In this document: positions 1 through 6,823 of the stretch, piece after piece
Layout of the letters: each line of letters opens with the position of its first letter
How positions within the stretch are numbered: position 1 is the first letter of the stretch
Assembly: GCA_036555035.1 (NCBI GenBank)
Contig: DATBMB010000168.1
Location: 1 to 17,722 of the forward strand
From: SG8-41 sp036555035
Lineage (GTDB): Bacteria > Pseudomonadota > Gammaproteobacteria > Burkholderiales > SG8-41
DNA length: 17,722 nucleotides
Reading direction: 5' to 3'
Made by a program: the position numbers and the translations under genes
The notes under the pieces: model-generated
Told to the model about the DNA's origin: nothing
The model's input: the letters and a program-made list of their open reading frames with translations, nothing else
Databases searched by the model: none

Positions 1-343
1 CGGACCGCTCCTTCGCCGCGGCCACGAAATACATCACGTCCTGCACCGGGATGTGCTCGGTCAGCACGACGAGCCCCTTCGCGCCGGCCTCGATTGCGTC
101 GATCGCGGCTTCCTTGACCATCAGCGGAGGGATGAACAGGATCGCGACGTCGAAACCGCCGCCCTTCATCGCTTCCTTCGCGGTGGCGTAAACCGGAACA
201 TTGCAGTGCGTCGTGCCGGCCTTGCCCGGATGGGTGCCGCCGACGACGCGAGTGCCGTAGGCCTGCATGCGCTCGGTCCAGAACGTGCCCTGCTTGCCGG
301 TGATGCCCATCACCAGCACGCGGTCGGTGCCGCGGACGATCAC
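1..343 (-). CDS. Succinyl-CoA-synthetase-type CoA ligase, alpha subunit (SucD-like), partial
   Basis: This is the N-terminal 114 codons of an alpha subunit of an NDP-forming acyl-CoA ligase; the rest lies beyond the left edge. In the family this subunit binds CoA and carries the phosphohistidine that passes phosphate between acyl-phosphate and nucleotide. The start GTG at 343-341 overlaps the TGA of the beta subunit (GTGA), which implies translational coupling. The Rossmann CoA-binding part shows GITGKQGTF near residue 13 and GGTHPGKAGTTH near residue 38, both close to SucD. The catalytic histidine is not in the window. Its pairing with an acylating aldehyde dehydrogenase instead of sucAB, mdh or other TCA genes argues for a specialised acid-CoA ligase, for example a sulfoacetate-CoA ligase. 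Family is certain; substrate is inferred. Confidence 0.85.
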   Translation of the reverse strand, partial: MIVRGTDRVLVMGITGKQGTFWTERMQAYGTRVVGGTHPGKAGTTHCNVPVYATAKEAMKGGGFDVAILFIPPLMVKEAAIDAIEAGAKGLVVLTEHIPVQDVMYFVAAAKERS

Positions 344-1464
344 TGAGCTGCCCTCACTGCGGCTTTGCAGGCGTCGTTCATGGTCGGGAGCGGCGTCACG
401 CCCAGGCGTTCCTTCAGCAGCTTGATCGCCTCCTCGTCGCCGGTGCCGTGCACCGAGAAGTAGATCGGCAGCCGGGGCTTCAGCGCCTCGATCGCCTCGA
501 TGACGCCCTGGGTCATCACGTCGGTGCGCGCAAAGGCGCCGCAGAAGTTGATGACGAGGCTCCGGATGCCGGGCTTCGACAGCAGCAGCTCGAGCGCCGG
601 CCTCGCCTGCGTGTAGGCCTCGCCGCCGATCTCGAGAAAATTCGCGGGCCGCCCGCCGTAGTGGCGGACCATGTCCATCGTGGTCATGGTCAGGCCGGCG
701 CCGTTCGCGAGCACGCCGACGTTGCCGTCGAGGTCGATGTACTTGAGGCCCGCCCCCTTGGCCGTTGCCTCGAGCCCGGTCAGCTTCTCGGGCGTGCCGG
801 CGGGCGCAACGTCGGGATGGCGGACGATCCCGGAGTCATCCATCACGAGCTTGCAGTCAAGTGCGACGACGCGGCCGTCCTTTGCGACGATCAGCGGATT
901 GATCTCCAGCAGCTCGGCGTCGAGCGCGGCGTAAGCGGCATAGAGCTTGGCGAGGACACCGGCAACCCCGGCTTCCGCTGCTCCGAGTCCCGCGCCGCGG
1001 ACCAGCGTCCCGGCATCTCCGGGGGTGAAGCCACGGCGGATATCGACCGGCCGGCGGTGGAGCTTTTCGGGCGCGCTGGCGGCGACCTCCTCGATATCCA
1101 TCCCGCCCTCGGTGGAGAACATGACGAGCGGGCCCTTGCTCGAGGCGTCGTTCAATACCGCGGCGTAGAGCTCGCGCGCGATCGGCACCTGCTCCTCGAC
1201 CAGCACCTTCTCGACCCGATGGCCGGCGATCTCCATGCCTAGAATCGCACGGGCGTGGGCGCGGGCTTCCTCCGGCGTCGCGGCGAGCTTGATCCCGCCG
1301 GCCTTGCCGCGCTTGCCGGCGGGCACCTGGGCCTTGATGACGACGGCGCCGATCGCCGCCGCGGCCTTGCCGGCTTCCTCAGGCGTGCGAGCCAGGACGC
1401 CGCGAGGCACGGCGATGCCGTGTCTGGCCAAGAGCGGCTTGGCCGCGTGTTCCTCGAAGTTCAT
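340..1464 (-). CDS. Succinyl-CoA-synthetase-type CoA ligase, beta subunit (SucC-like ATP-grasp)
   Basis: A 374-residue cytoplasmic beta subunit of an NDP-forming acyl-CoA ligase, a little shorter than E. coli SucC. The ATP-grasp region covers about residues 1-200: IKAQVPAGKRGKAGG near 43-57, EINP at 187-190 and LDCK at 202-205, where Asn189 and Asp203 fit the metal ligands of the family. The CoA-ligase domain follows, with DGNVGVLANGAGL at 246-258. Two loops that touch substrate in succinyl-CoA synthetase differ: CGAFARTD at 308-315 where SucC has GGIVRCD, and SVHGTGDE at 337-344 where SucC has RLEGNN. This argues against succinate or malate as substrate. It lies 12 bases after the aldehyde dehydrogenase and overlaps the alpha subunit, so the three form one operon. 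The known analogue is the ADP-forming sulfoacetate-CoA ligase of sulfoglycolysis (SqwKL). Confidence 0.85.
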   Translation of the reverse strand: MNFEEHAAKPLLARHGIAVPRGVLARTPEEAGKAAAAIGAVVIKAQVPAGKRGKAGGIKLAATPEEARAHARAILGMEIAGHRVEKVLVEEQVPIARELYAAVLNDASSKGPLVMFSTEGGMDIEEVAASAPEKLHRRPVDIRRGFTPGDAGTLVRGAGLGAAEAGVAGVLAKLYAAYAALDAELLEINPLIVAKDGRVVALDCKLVMDDSGIVRHPDVAPAGTPEKLTGLEATAKGAGLKYIDLDGNVGVLANGAGLTMTTMDMVRHYGGRPANFLEIGGEAYTQARPALELLLSKPGIRSLVINFCGAFARTDVMTQGVIEAIEALKPRLPIYFSVHGTGDEEAIKLLKERLGVTPLPTMNDACKAAVRAAQ

Positions 1465-1476
1465 GGATGGACGCGG

Positions 1477-2907
1477 CTACCTGCCGTACTTCCTCCAGTA
1501 CGGGCCGAATACATCCTCCTCCTTGGGAATGCGCTCGGGAATCGTGCGGATGATGCGCGTGATGTTCATGAAATGCCGGTAGTTGAGGTTGTCCGAGAAG
1601 CTGTTCCCGCCCCAGGTTCCGCAGCCCATCGAGAGCGAGAACGGCAGGCCGTTGTCGAAGCTGCCGCCGGTCGCGAAGGTGTGCGCCTGCTTCACGATCA
1701 CGCGCGCGACGGTCAGCTCGTGTGCGAGCCTGCGAATATGCGCGTCGTTCTCCGTGTAGACGCCGACGGAATGACCGTTGCCCTGGTAAGCGTAGATCGC
1801 GCTCAGAATCTCGAATGCATGCCCGAAATCGCGCGCGCGGTAGAGCGCGAGCACGGGCGAGAGCTTCTCCCCGGAGAACGGGTGATCCTGCCCGGCGCCG
1901 GTTTCCTCCACGACGAGGCATTTCGCGTTGACGAGCTCCGCGCGGGCGAGACCCGCCACCGCGCAGATCTTGCGCACCGACTGCGCGGTCACCGCGGCGG
2001 AGAGCTTGCCGCCGGGGAACATCGCCTTCTGCAGCGTTGCCTTTTCCGCGGGGGTGAGCAGCGCGCCCCCTTCACCGGCGAGGGCGGCCGCCATCGGCGC
2101 GTATACGCGGTCGTGGACGATGACGGCGTTCTCGGAAGAGCAGCTGGTTGCGTTGTCGAAGATCTTGGATGCCATGATCTTGCGCGCCGCATCCGCGCAA
2201 TCCGCACTCTCGTCCACGATCACTGCCACGTTTCCGGTGCCGACGCCCAGCGCGGGCTTGCCGCTGGAGTAGCCGGCGCGGACGTTGTTCTGAGAGCCCG
2301 TGACCACCACGAGGTCGGCTTGCCGCATGAGCTCGTTGGTGAGCTCGCGCGTGACGGGGGCGGGGAGAGGCTGCACCAGGTCAGGCGGCACGCCGACGCG
2401 CTTCAATTCCGTACATATGTAATCGAGGAGCAGGGTGCAGGTGCTGTGTCCCTTGGGCGAGGGCGCGACGATAACGGCATTGCCGCACTTCAGGGCGTTG
2501 ATGATGTTGTTGGCGGGGGTCGCCGCCGGATTGGTCGAGGGGACGACGGCGGCCACGACACCCACCGGCCGCGCGATCTCGGTGATGCCGCGCTCGGGGT
2601 ATTCGGCGATGACGCCGGTGGATCGTGCACCCTGGAGATCGCGCAGCAGACCCAGCGTCTTGCGGTGGTTCTTCGCGATCTTGTCGGCGACGACACCCAG
2701 TCCCGTGTCCTTCACGGCGAGCTCGGCGAGCGCCTTGTTGTGGGCCGGATTCATGATCGCCCATCCGGCCGCGGTCGCTGCCGCGTCGAGCTGCTCCTGC
2801 GTCGAGCGCTCGAAAATTTTCTGCGCGGCGCGCGCGCGCGCGACGAGCGCGGCGATGATTCTTTCCGTCGCGCCGGCTTCCGTCTTCTGCTCGATCCGCG
2901 TGCTCAT
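1477..2907 (-). CDS. Acylating aldehyde dehydrogenase, SauS-like (putative sulfoacetaldehyde dehydrogenase)
   Basis: A 476-residue CoA-acylating aldehyde dehydrogenase, which interconverts an aldehyde, NAD(P)+ and CoA with an acyl-CoA. The compact length fits the EutE/SauS/AdhE-N class rather than hydrolytic ALDHs of about 500 residues. The region PVGVVAAVVPSTNPA (114-128) is the usual coenzyme and substrate face, and the nucleophile is Cys256 in ATSCSSEN. The C-terminal GTWGGNSFSDNLNYRHF is typical of the sulfoacetaldehyde (SauS) group. The reading frame stays open upstream to 3066, but the ATG at 2907 is preferred: AAGGA lies 6 bases before it, and MSTRIEQ begins the conserved protein, while the extension would overlap the divergent gene. 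It is first in an operon with the SucC/SucD-like ligase. The acylating ALDH family is well supported; sulfoacetaldehyde as substrate is only likely. Confidence 0.85.
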   Translation of the reverse strand: MSTRIEQKTEAGATERIIAALVARARAAQKIFERSTQEQLDAAATAAGWAIMNPAHNKALAELAVKDTGLGVVADKIAKNHRKTLGLLRDLQGARSTGVIAEYPERGITEIARPVGVVAAVVPSTNPAATPANNIINALKCGNAVIVAPSPKGHSTCTLLLDYICTELKRVGVPPDLVQPLPAPVTRELTNELMRQADLVVVTGSQNNVRAGYSSGKPALGVGTGNVAVIVDESADCADAARKIMASKIFDNATSCSSENAVIVHDRVYAPMAAALAGEGGALLTPAEKATLQKAMFPGGKLSAAVTAQSVRKICAVAGLARAELVNAKCLVVEETGAGQDHPFSGEKLSPVLALYRARDFGHAFEILSAIYAYQGNGHSVGVYTENDAHIRRLAHELTVARVIVKQAHTFATGGSFDNGLPFSLSMGCGTWGGNSFSDNLNYRHFMNITRIIRTIPERIPKEEDVFGPYWRKYGR

Positions 2908-2942
2908 TCGAAATCCTTGAAGCGTCCGTTGCGAAAAGAAGA

Positions 2943-2948
2943 ATGATA
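2943..2948 (-). promoter_or_regulatory. Possible -10 element of the aldehyde dehydrogenase/CoA ligase operon
   Basis: Read on the minus strand this is TATCAT, five of six matches to the sigma-70 -10 consensus, 35 bases before the ATG at 2907. No convincing -35 is seen at 16-18 bases, so the promoter would need an activator or another sigma factor. It lies in the 130-base divergent gap shared with homospermidine synthase. Confidence 0.3.
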
Positions 2949-2996
2949 CCGCGTGATCGCGGATCGCGCGCGAAGGGCGACGTACGCGAAGGAAGA

Positions 2997-3005
2997 TGCT
3001 AGACT
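2997..3005 (+). promoter_or_regulatory. Possible extended -10 of the homospermidine synthase gene
   Basis: The sequence TGC-TAGACT is an extended -10 (TGn followed by a four-of-six hexamer). A start of transcription near 3012 would leave a leader of about 26 bases before ATG 3038. The -35 position holds only a poor match, which is tolerated by extended -10 promoters. Motif match only. Confidence 0.3.
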
Positions 3006-3037
3006 CCGTTGCATAAGAAAGACGGCCATTGAACAAA

Positions 3038-4456
3038 ATGGACGAAAAGAAACACGCGAGGTTCAAGGGAAGACTGGTTTTCGTAGGCTTCGGCTCGGTC
3101 GGTCAGGGCACGCTGCCGCTGATCCTGCGGCACATCGACATGCCGCGGGAGCGCATCACCATACTCACCGGCGATGATCGCGGGCGCCAGGAAGCCGAGC
3201 ACTACGGCATCCGGTTCGTCGTCAATCCCATCAAGCGCGACAACTGCCGCAAGGTCCTCGAGCCGCTGCTCGGGCCCGGGGATTTCCTGCTCAACCTCTC
3301 CGTGGATGTCTCGAGCGTGGTGCTGATGGAATTTTGCCAGCAGCGCGGCGCGCTCTACCTCGACACCTGCATCGAGCCGTGGCATGGCATGTACACGGAC
3401 GGGTCGCTGCCGCTGAGCAAGCGCTCCAATTACGCGATGCGCGAGGATGCCCTCGCGCTGAGGCGCAAGTACCCGAAGGGCTCGACCGCCGTGGTCACCC
3501 ACGGGGCGAACCCCGGCCTGATCTCGCACTGGGTGAAGCAGGGCATGATCAATATCGCCAACGACCTGTGGAAGAAGGAAGTGAATATCCCCCGGTCGCG
3601 GGAGGAATGGGGCCGGCTCGCGATGCGGCTGGGCATCAAGGTGATCCATTGCGCCGAGCGCGACACCCAGGTCGGCGAGCCGCGCAAGCAGCGCTTCGAG
3701 TTCGCCAACACCTGGTCGGTGGACGGCTTCGTGAGCGAGGGACGGCAGCCCTCCGAGCTCGGATGGGGCACTCACGAGAAGCATTTCCCGCGCGACGGCT
3801 TCCGCCACGCCTCGGGCAGCAAGGCCGCGATCTACCTCGGGCGCCCCGGCATGTCGGTGAAGGTCCGTTCCTGGACGCCGAGCGAGGGGCCGTACCACGG
3901 ATTTCTCATCACGCACGGGGAGGCGATCTCGATCGCCGACTACTTCACCGTGCGCAAGGAAAAGAAGATGGTCTACCGTCCGACCTGCCACTACGCCTAT
4001 CACCCGTGCGACGACGCCGTGCTGTCGAACCACGAGATGGGCGGCAAGAACTGGGTCGCGCAGTCCAAGTACCGCATCCTGATGGACGAGATCTTCGACG
4101 GGGTGGACGAGCTGGGCGCGCTGCTCATGGGCCACCGCCGCAATGCCTACTGGTTCGGCTCACGGCTCTCGATCGAGCAGGCGCGCAAGCTCGCGCCCTA
4201 CAACAACGCGACGAGCCTGCAGGTCGCGGCGGGCGTGCTGGGCGCGGTGGTGTGGGCGATGGAGAACCCGAACGCCGGCGTGGTGGAGCCCGACGACCTC
4301 GATTACCGGCGCGTTCTCGACATCGCGGATCCCTATCTCGGCGAAATCATCGGCGAATTCTCGGACTGGACGCCGTTGAAGGACCGCGGCTGGCTGTTCA
4401 AGGAGGACGTGGACAAGTCGGATCCCTGGCAGTTCAAGAATTTCCGAGTTACGTAG
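3038..4456 (+). CDS. hss: Homospermidine synthase
   Basis: Cytoplasmic NAD+-dependent enzyme of polyamine synthesis that joins the aminobutyl groups of two putrescines, or of spermidine and putrescine, into sym-homospermidine. The protein is 472 residues from ATG 3038, or 475 from the in-frame TTG at 3029; the bacterial family has about 477. The N-terminal Rossmann motif VFVGFGSVGQG is followed by THGANPG, NTWSVDGF and ITHGEAIS. Counted from the TTG start, Trp229, Glu237, His296 and Glu298 fall in these motifs and appear to match the active-site residues described for the Blastochloris viridis enzyme. Neither start has a strong ribosome binding site. The gene diverges from the aldehyde dehydrogenase operon and is followed after 22 bases by a small membrane protein gene. 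Family assignment is firm. Confidence 0.93.
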   Translation: MDEKKHARFKGRLVFVGFGSVGQGTLPLILRHIDMPRERITILTGDDRGRQEAEHYGIRFVVNPIKRDNCRKVLEPLLGPGDFLLNLSVDVSSVVLMEFCQQRGALYLDTCIEPWHGMYTDGSLPLSKRSNYAMREDALALRRKYPKGSTAVVTHGANPGLISHWVKQGMINIANDLWKKEVNIPRSREEWGRLAMRLGIKVIHCAERDTQVGEPRKQRFEFANTWSVDGFVSEGRQPSELGWGTHEKHFPRDGFRHASGSKAAIYLGRPGMSVKVRSWTPSEGPYHGFLITHGEAISIADYFTVRKEKKMVYRPTCHYAYHPCDDAVLSNHEMGGKNWVAQSKYRILMDEIFDGVDELGALLMGHRRNAYWFGSRLSIEQARKLAPYNNATSLQVAAGVLGAVVWAMENPNAGVVEPDDLDYRRVLDIADPYLGEIIGEFSDWTPLKDRGWLFKEDVDKSDPWQFKNFRVT

Positions 4457-4478
4457 CGCGGAGAAGGATCAATTCACC

Positions 4479-4667
4479 ATGAAGAGGCCGTTTACATCTC
4501 TCGCCGCGATCATCTTCGCGGCGATTGCGCTCATTCACCTGCTGCGCCTGATCTACGGCTGGGCGGTATCCATCGTCGGCGCCAGTGTGCCGATGTGGAC
4601 CAGCGTACTCGCGCTGGTGGTCTTCGGCGTGCTGGCCGCCGGCCTCTGGTGGGAATCGCGGAAGTAG
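4479..4667 (+). CDS. Small two-helix membrane protein, unknown function
   Basis: A 62-residue protein that is almost entirely two hydrophobic helices, about residues 6-28 and 38-57, joined by a short loop and ending in a charged ESRK tail. A good ribosome binding site, GGAGAAGGA at 4460-4468, stands 10 bases before the ATG. It follows the stop of homospermidine synthase by 22 bases, so the two are probably co-transcribed. I do not recognise the family. It could be an accessory or stress-related inner-membrane protein, but nothing in the sequence gives a function. That it is a real gene is supported by the ribosome binding site, the ATG, and a composition unlike a random shadow frame. Confidence 0.75.
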   Translation: MKRPFTSLAAIIFAAIALIHLLRLIYGWAVSIVGASVPMWTSVLALVVFGVLAAGLWWESRK

Positions 4668-4689
4668 GCGCGTCCGCTCCCACCACCCC

Positions 4690-4724
4690 GTCACTTCGTG
4701 ACACCCCTCCTTGCGAAGGAGGGG
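4690..4724. repeat. Two adjacent hairpins between convergent genes (repeat-like, possible bidirectional terminator)
   Basis: Two perfect inverted repeats sit in tandem. The first is GTCAC-TTC-GTGAC (4690-4702). The second has a 9-base stem CCCCTCCTT / AAGGAGGGG around a GCG loop (4704-4724). They lie in the 68-base gap between the membrane protein gene (plus) and the tctC-like gene (minus), 12 bases past the latter's stop. No T-tract follows on either strand, so a classical intrinsic terminator is not shown. The CCCCTCCTT/AAGGAGGGG hairpin resembles dispersed intergenic repeats of G+C-rich betaproteobacteria, by recollection only. Structure is certain, role is inferred. Confidence 0.6.
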
Positions 4725-4735
4725 AATTGTGGCGG

Positions 4736-5707
4736 CTATTCCAGCTTGATGTTGGCGTCCCGCGCGATGCGCGCGTACTTGTCGCGCTCGCTGCGGATGA
4801 AGGCTGCGAACTCACCGGGGGAGTTTCCGACGACATCCGCCCCGTTGTCGGCGATGCGCCGCCTGACGTCGGATTGCTGCAGGGCTTTTACCGTCTCGCC
4901 GTGCAGCTGGGTGACGACCTCCTTGTCGACGGCGGCGGGAGCGACCAGGCCCCACCAGGTGGCAAGCTCAATTCCCTTCAGGCCGCTCTCGCTTACCGTC
5001 GGGACATCGGGCATCAGCGGGGTGCGCTTCTCCGCCGTTACGGCGATCGGGCGCAGCTTGCCCGCCTTAACCTGGTTGATGACGACGGGGATGACGTCGA
5101 AGGAAAGCTGCACGTGCCCGGCCACGAGATTCAGGGCCGACGGGCCCCCGCCCTTGAAGGGAACGTGAACCATCTTGACGCCCGCCCGGAGGTTGAACAG
5201 CTCGCCGGCAAAATGCTGCACCGTGCCGATGCCGGCCGAGGCGTAGTGGATTTCGTTTGGACGCGCCTTCGCGAGCGCGATCAGCTCCTTGATGTTCTTC
5301 ACCGGCAGCGACGGGTGCACGACCACCAGTTGCGGACTGATGGCGACCAGGCTGATCGGCGCGAAGTCGCGGACGGGGTCGTAGGGCAGCTTGGGATACA
5401 GCGAGGGCAGGATCGACATCGCGGAGATGTGCGCCATCATGACGGTGTAGCCGTCGGGCGGCGCCTTGGCGGCGAGCTCGGCTGCGATCTGGCCGCTCGC
5501 TCCCCCGCGGTTGTCCGGAAGGATCTGCTGTTTCAGCCCCTCGCTCATCCGCACGGCGACGATGCGGCCGATGATGTCGGTGCCGCCTCCGGGTGGGAAG
5601 CCGATAATCATCCGGATCGGCTTGGCGGGGTACTGCTGCGCGAGCGCGGGTCCCGCACCCATGACCGCGAGCACCAGCAGGATCATCGTCTTCAGCGTTG
5701 TTTTCAT
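4736..5707 (-). CDS. Tripartite tricarboxylate transporter (Bug/TctC) family substrate-binding protein
   Basis: A 323-residue periplasmic solute receptor. Residues 1-23 are a Sec signal peptide with a cationic MKTTLK start, a hydrophobic core and an ALA-QQ cleavage site. The mature protein starts with the hallmark YPAKPIRMIIGFPPGGGTD, followed by NRGGASG and the VPFKGGGP segment near the hinge. Bug proteins bind small carboxylates, amino acids or aromatic acids and, in some cases, feed TctAB permeases; no tctA or tctB is nearby, so this is an orphan receptor as most in Burkholderiales are. A purine-rich GAGGGGGAGG precedes the ATG closely. It has its own 61-base leader region with a TTGACA element, so it may be transcribed separately from the oxidoreductase upstream. 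The ligand cannot be read from sequence. Confidence 0.93.
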   Translation of the reverse strand: MKTTLKTMILLVLAVMGAGPALAQQYPAKPIRMIIGFPPGGGTDIIGRIVAVRMSEGLKQQILPDNRGGASGQIAAELAAKAPPDGYTVMMAHISAMSILPSLYPKLPYDPVRDFAPISLVAISPQLVVVHPSLPVKNIKELIALAKARPNEIHYASAGIGTVQHFAGELFNLRAGVKMVHVPFKGGGPSALNLVAGHVQLSFDVIPVVINQVKAGKLRPIAVTAEKRTPLMPDVPTVSESGLKGIELATWWGLVAPAAVDKEVVTQLHGETVKALQQSDVRRRIADNGADVVGNSPGEFAAFIRSERDKYARIARDANIKLE

Positions 5708-5735
5708 GGCCTCCCCCTCGTGGGCTGACGAGTAG

Positions 5736-5767
5736 ATGCTACACGCACCGCTTGCCTGTCAACAAGC
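5736..5767 (-). promoter_or_regulatory. Possible promoter with overlapping inverted repeat for the tctC-like gene
   Basis: On the minus strand a perfect TTGACA (5762-5757) stands 15 bases before TAGCAT (5741-5736), a four-of-six -10; the spacer is short. The -35 sits inside an inverted repeat, GCTTG (5750-5754) and CAAGC (5763-5767) with 8 bases between, a natural place for a repressor or activator. A leader of about 20 bases to ATG 5707 would follow. The arms could also be a weak hairpin downstream of the oxidoreductase gene. Confidence 0.35.
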
Positions 5768-5768
5768 G

Positions 5769-6761
5769 TCAGTGGCTGACCCTGAGCAGGAGCTTTCCGC
5801 GAGTGCTGCGCCCCTCGAGGTGCCGGTGCGCCTGCGTCGCTTCCGCGAGTGGAAACTCGCGGTCGATCGTCACCGCGAGCCTGCCGGCGCGGCAGGCGGC
5901 GAAGAGGTCGTCCGCCCGGAGCCGCAGCTCTTCCGGCGTGCCGATGTAATCCGCGAGGTGAGGGCGGGTAAAGAACACCGATCCCGCCTCGGCAAGCTCC
6001 AGCGGCTCGATCGATTGCACCAGCCCCGAGGCGCCTCCGTAGTTCACGCACAGCCCGCGCCGCCGGAGGCTCCGGATGCTCTTGTGGATGGTGTCCCTGC
6101 CGACCGCGTCGTAGACGACATCGACGCCCTTGCCCCCGGTGAGCCGCATGACCTCTTCCCGGAAATCCGCCTCGCGATAGAGAACGACGTGATCGGCGCC
6201 GCGGTCCGCCGCGATGCCGGCCTTGTCCCGGCTGCCCACCGTGGCGATGACGGTGGCGCCGCGCAGCTTTGCCAGCTGAATCAGCAACTGGCCGACGCCG
6301 CCGGCTCCCGCGTGAATGAGGCAGGTGTGCCCGGGTCCCAGCGCGAACACCGAGTGCGACAGGTAGTGCGCGGTATTGCCCTGGAGCATCAGGGCCGTCG
6401 CGACGGGGAGGGGAACATCGTCCGGAACGCGGACGAGCTTCCAGGCAGGAACCGCGGCGTACTGCGCGTAGCTGCCGCGCACGATGCAATAGGCCACCCG
6501 GTCGCCGACCTCGAGGCCGGCCACGCCCTCGCCCAGTGCCGCGATGGTGCCGCCACCCTCCATGCCGACGGTCATCGGCAGCGGCGTGCGGTAGGTATCG
6601 GAGTGCGCGTATTGGCCGCTTCTCATGTAGACGTCGATGAAGTTGATGCCGGCGTATTCGAGCTTGACCATGGCCTCGCCCGGCCCCGGCGCGGGGTCCG
6701 GCCAGTCCACGTACTGCAGGCATTCGGGCCCGCCGAACTTCGCGATGGTGACTGCTTTCAC
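5769..6761 (-). CDS. Zinc-independent quinone oxidoreductase (MDR/QOR family)
   Basis: A 330-residue medium-chain reductase of the NADPH:quinone oxidoreductase type, expected to reduce quinones or activated alkenes in the cytoplasm with NADPH. The N-terminal GroES-like domain carries YAGINFIDVYMRSG (36-49) and VGMEGGG (65-71). The cofactor motif AGAGGVG is at 151-157 in the Rossmann domain. The structural-zinc cysteines of alcohol dehydrogenases are absent, as usual in QOR. It starts with GTG at 6761-6759, giving MKAVTIAKFG, a normal beginning for the family, with AAGG 6 bases upstream. The gene diverges from a methyltransferase with only 62 bases between starts. The true substrate is unknown; acryloyl-CoA reductase-like or zeta-crystallin-like roles cannot be excluded. 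Confidence 0.88.
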   Translation of the reverse strand: MKAVTIAKFGGPECLQYVDWPDPAPGPGEAMVKLEYAGINFIDVYMRSGQYAHSDTYRTPLPMTVGMEGGGTIAALGEGVAGLEVGDRVAYCIVRGSYAQYAAVPAWKLVRVPDDVPLPVATALMLQGNTAHYLSHSVFALGPGHTCLIHAGAGGVGQLLIQLAKLRGATVIATVGSRDKAGIAADRGADHVVLYREADFREEVMRLTGGKGVDVVYDAVGRDTIHKSIRSLRRRGLCVNYGGASGLVQSIEPLELAEAGSVFFTRPHLADYIGTPEELRLRADDLFAACRAGRLAVTIDREFPLAEATQAHRHLEGRSTRGKLLLRVSH

Positions 6762-6796
6762 GCTGCCTTCGACTCGCCCCGGCTGAGTTGCGTCAC

Positions 6797-6804
6797 TTTA
6801 TACT
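6797..6804. promoter_or_regulatory. Overlapping divergent -10-like elements
   Basis: On the plus strand TATACT (6799-6804) is a five-of-six -10 placed for a transcript start near 6811, upstream of the methyltransferase. On the minus strand TATAAA (6802-6797) is a five-of-six -10 about 35 bases before the GTG of the oxidoreductase. Neither has a good -35. If both are used, polymerase can sit on only one at a time. Confidence 0.35.
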
Positions 6805-6823
6805 TCTTCCGGGAACGACCCGC

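Noticed and set aside
1..1464. TCA-cycle succinyl-CoA synthetase sucCD
   Set aside because: Fold matches, but neighbours are not TCA genes and the acyl-substrate loops of the beta subunit differ from SucC, so the symbol sucCD was withheld.
1255..2946. Long plus-strand open frame (563 codons) opposite the aldehyde dehydrogenase and CoA ligase genes
   Set aside because: It is Arg/His/Asp-rich with no recognisable domain, and spans two well-supported minus-strand genes and their gap; long antisense frames are common in G+C-rich coding DNA.
2908..3066. N-terminal extension of the aldehyde dehydrogenase to 3066
   Set aside because: It would overlap the start of homospermidine synthase and has no family resemblance; ATG 2907 has a good ribosome binding site.
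2999..4135. Minus-strand open frame (378 codons) opposite homospermidine synthase
   Set aside because: Shadow; HSS motifs are complete on the plus strand.
4595..5728. Plus-strand open frame (377 codons) opposite the tctC-like gene
   Set aside because: Shadow frame; it runs through the hairpin pair, and the minus strand has a signal peptide and full Bug-family motifs.
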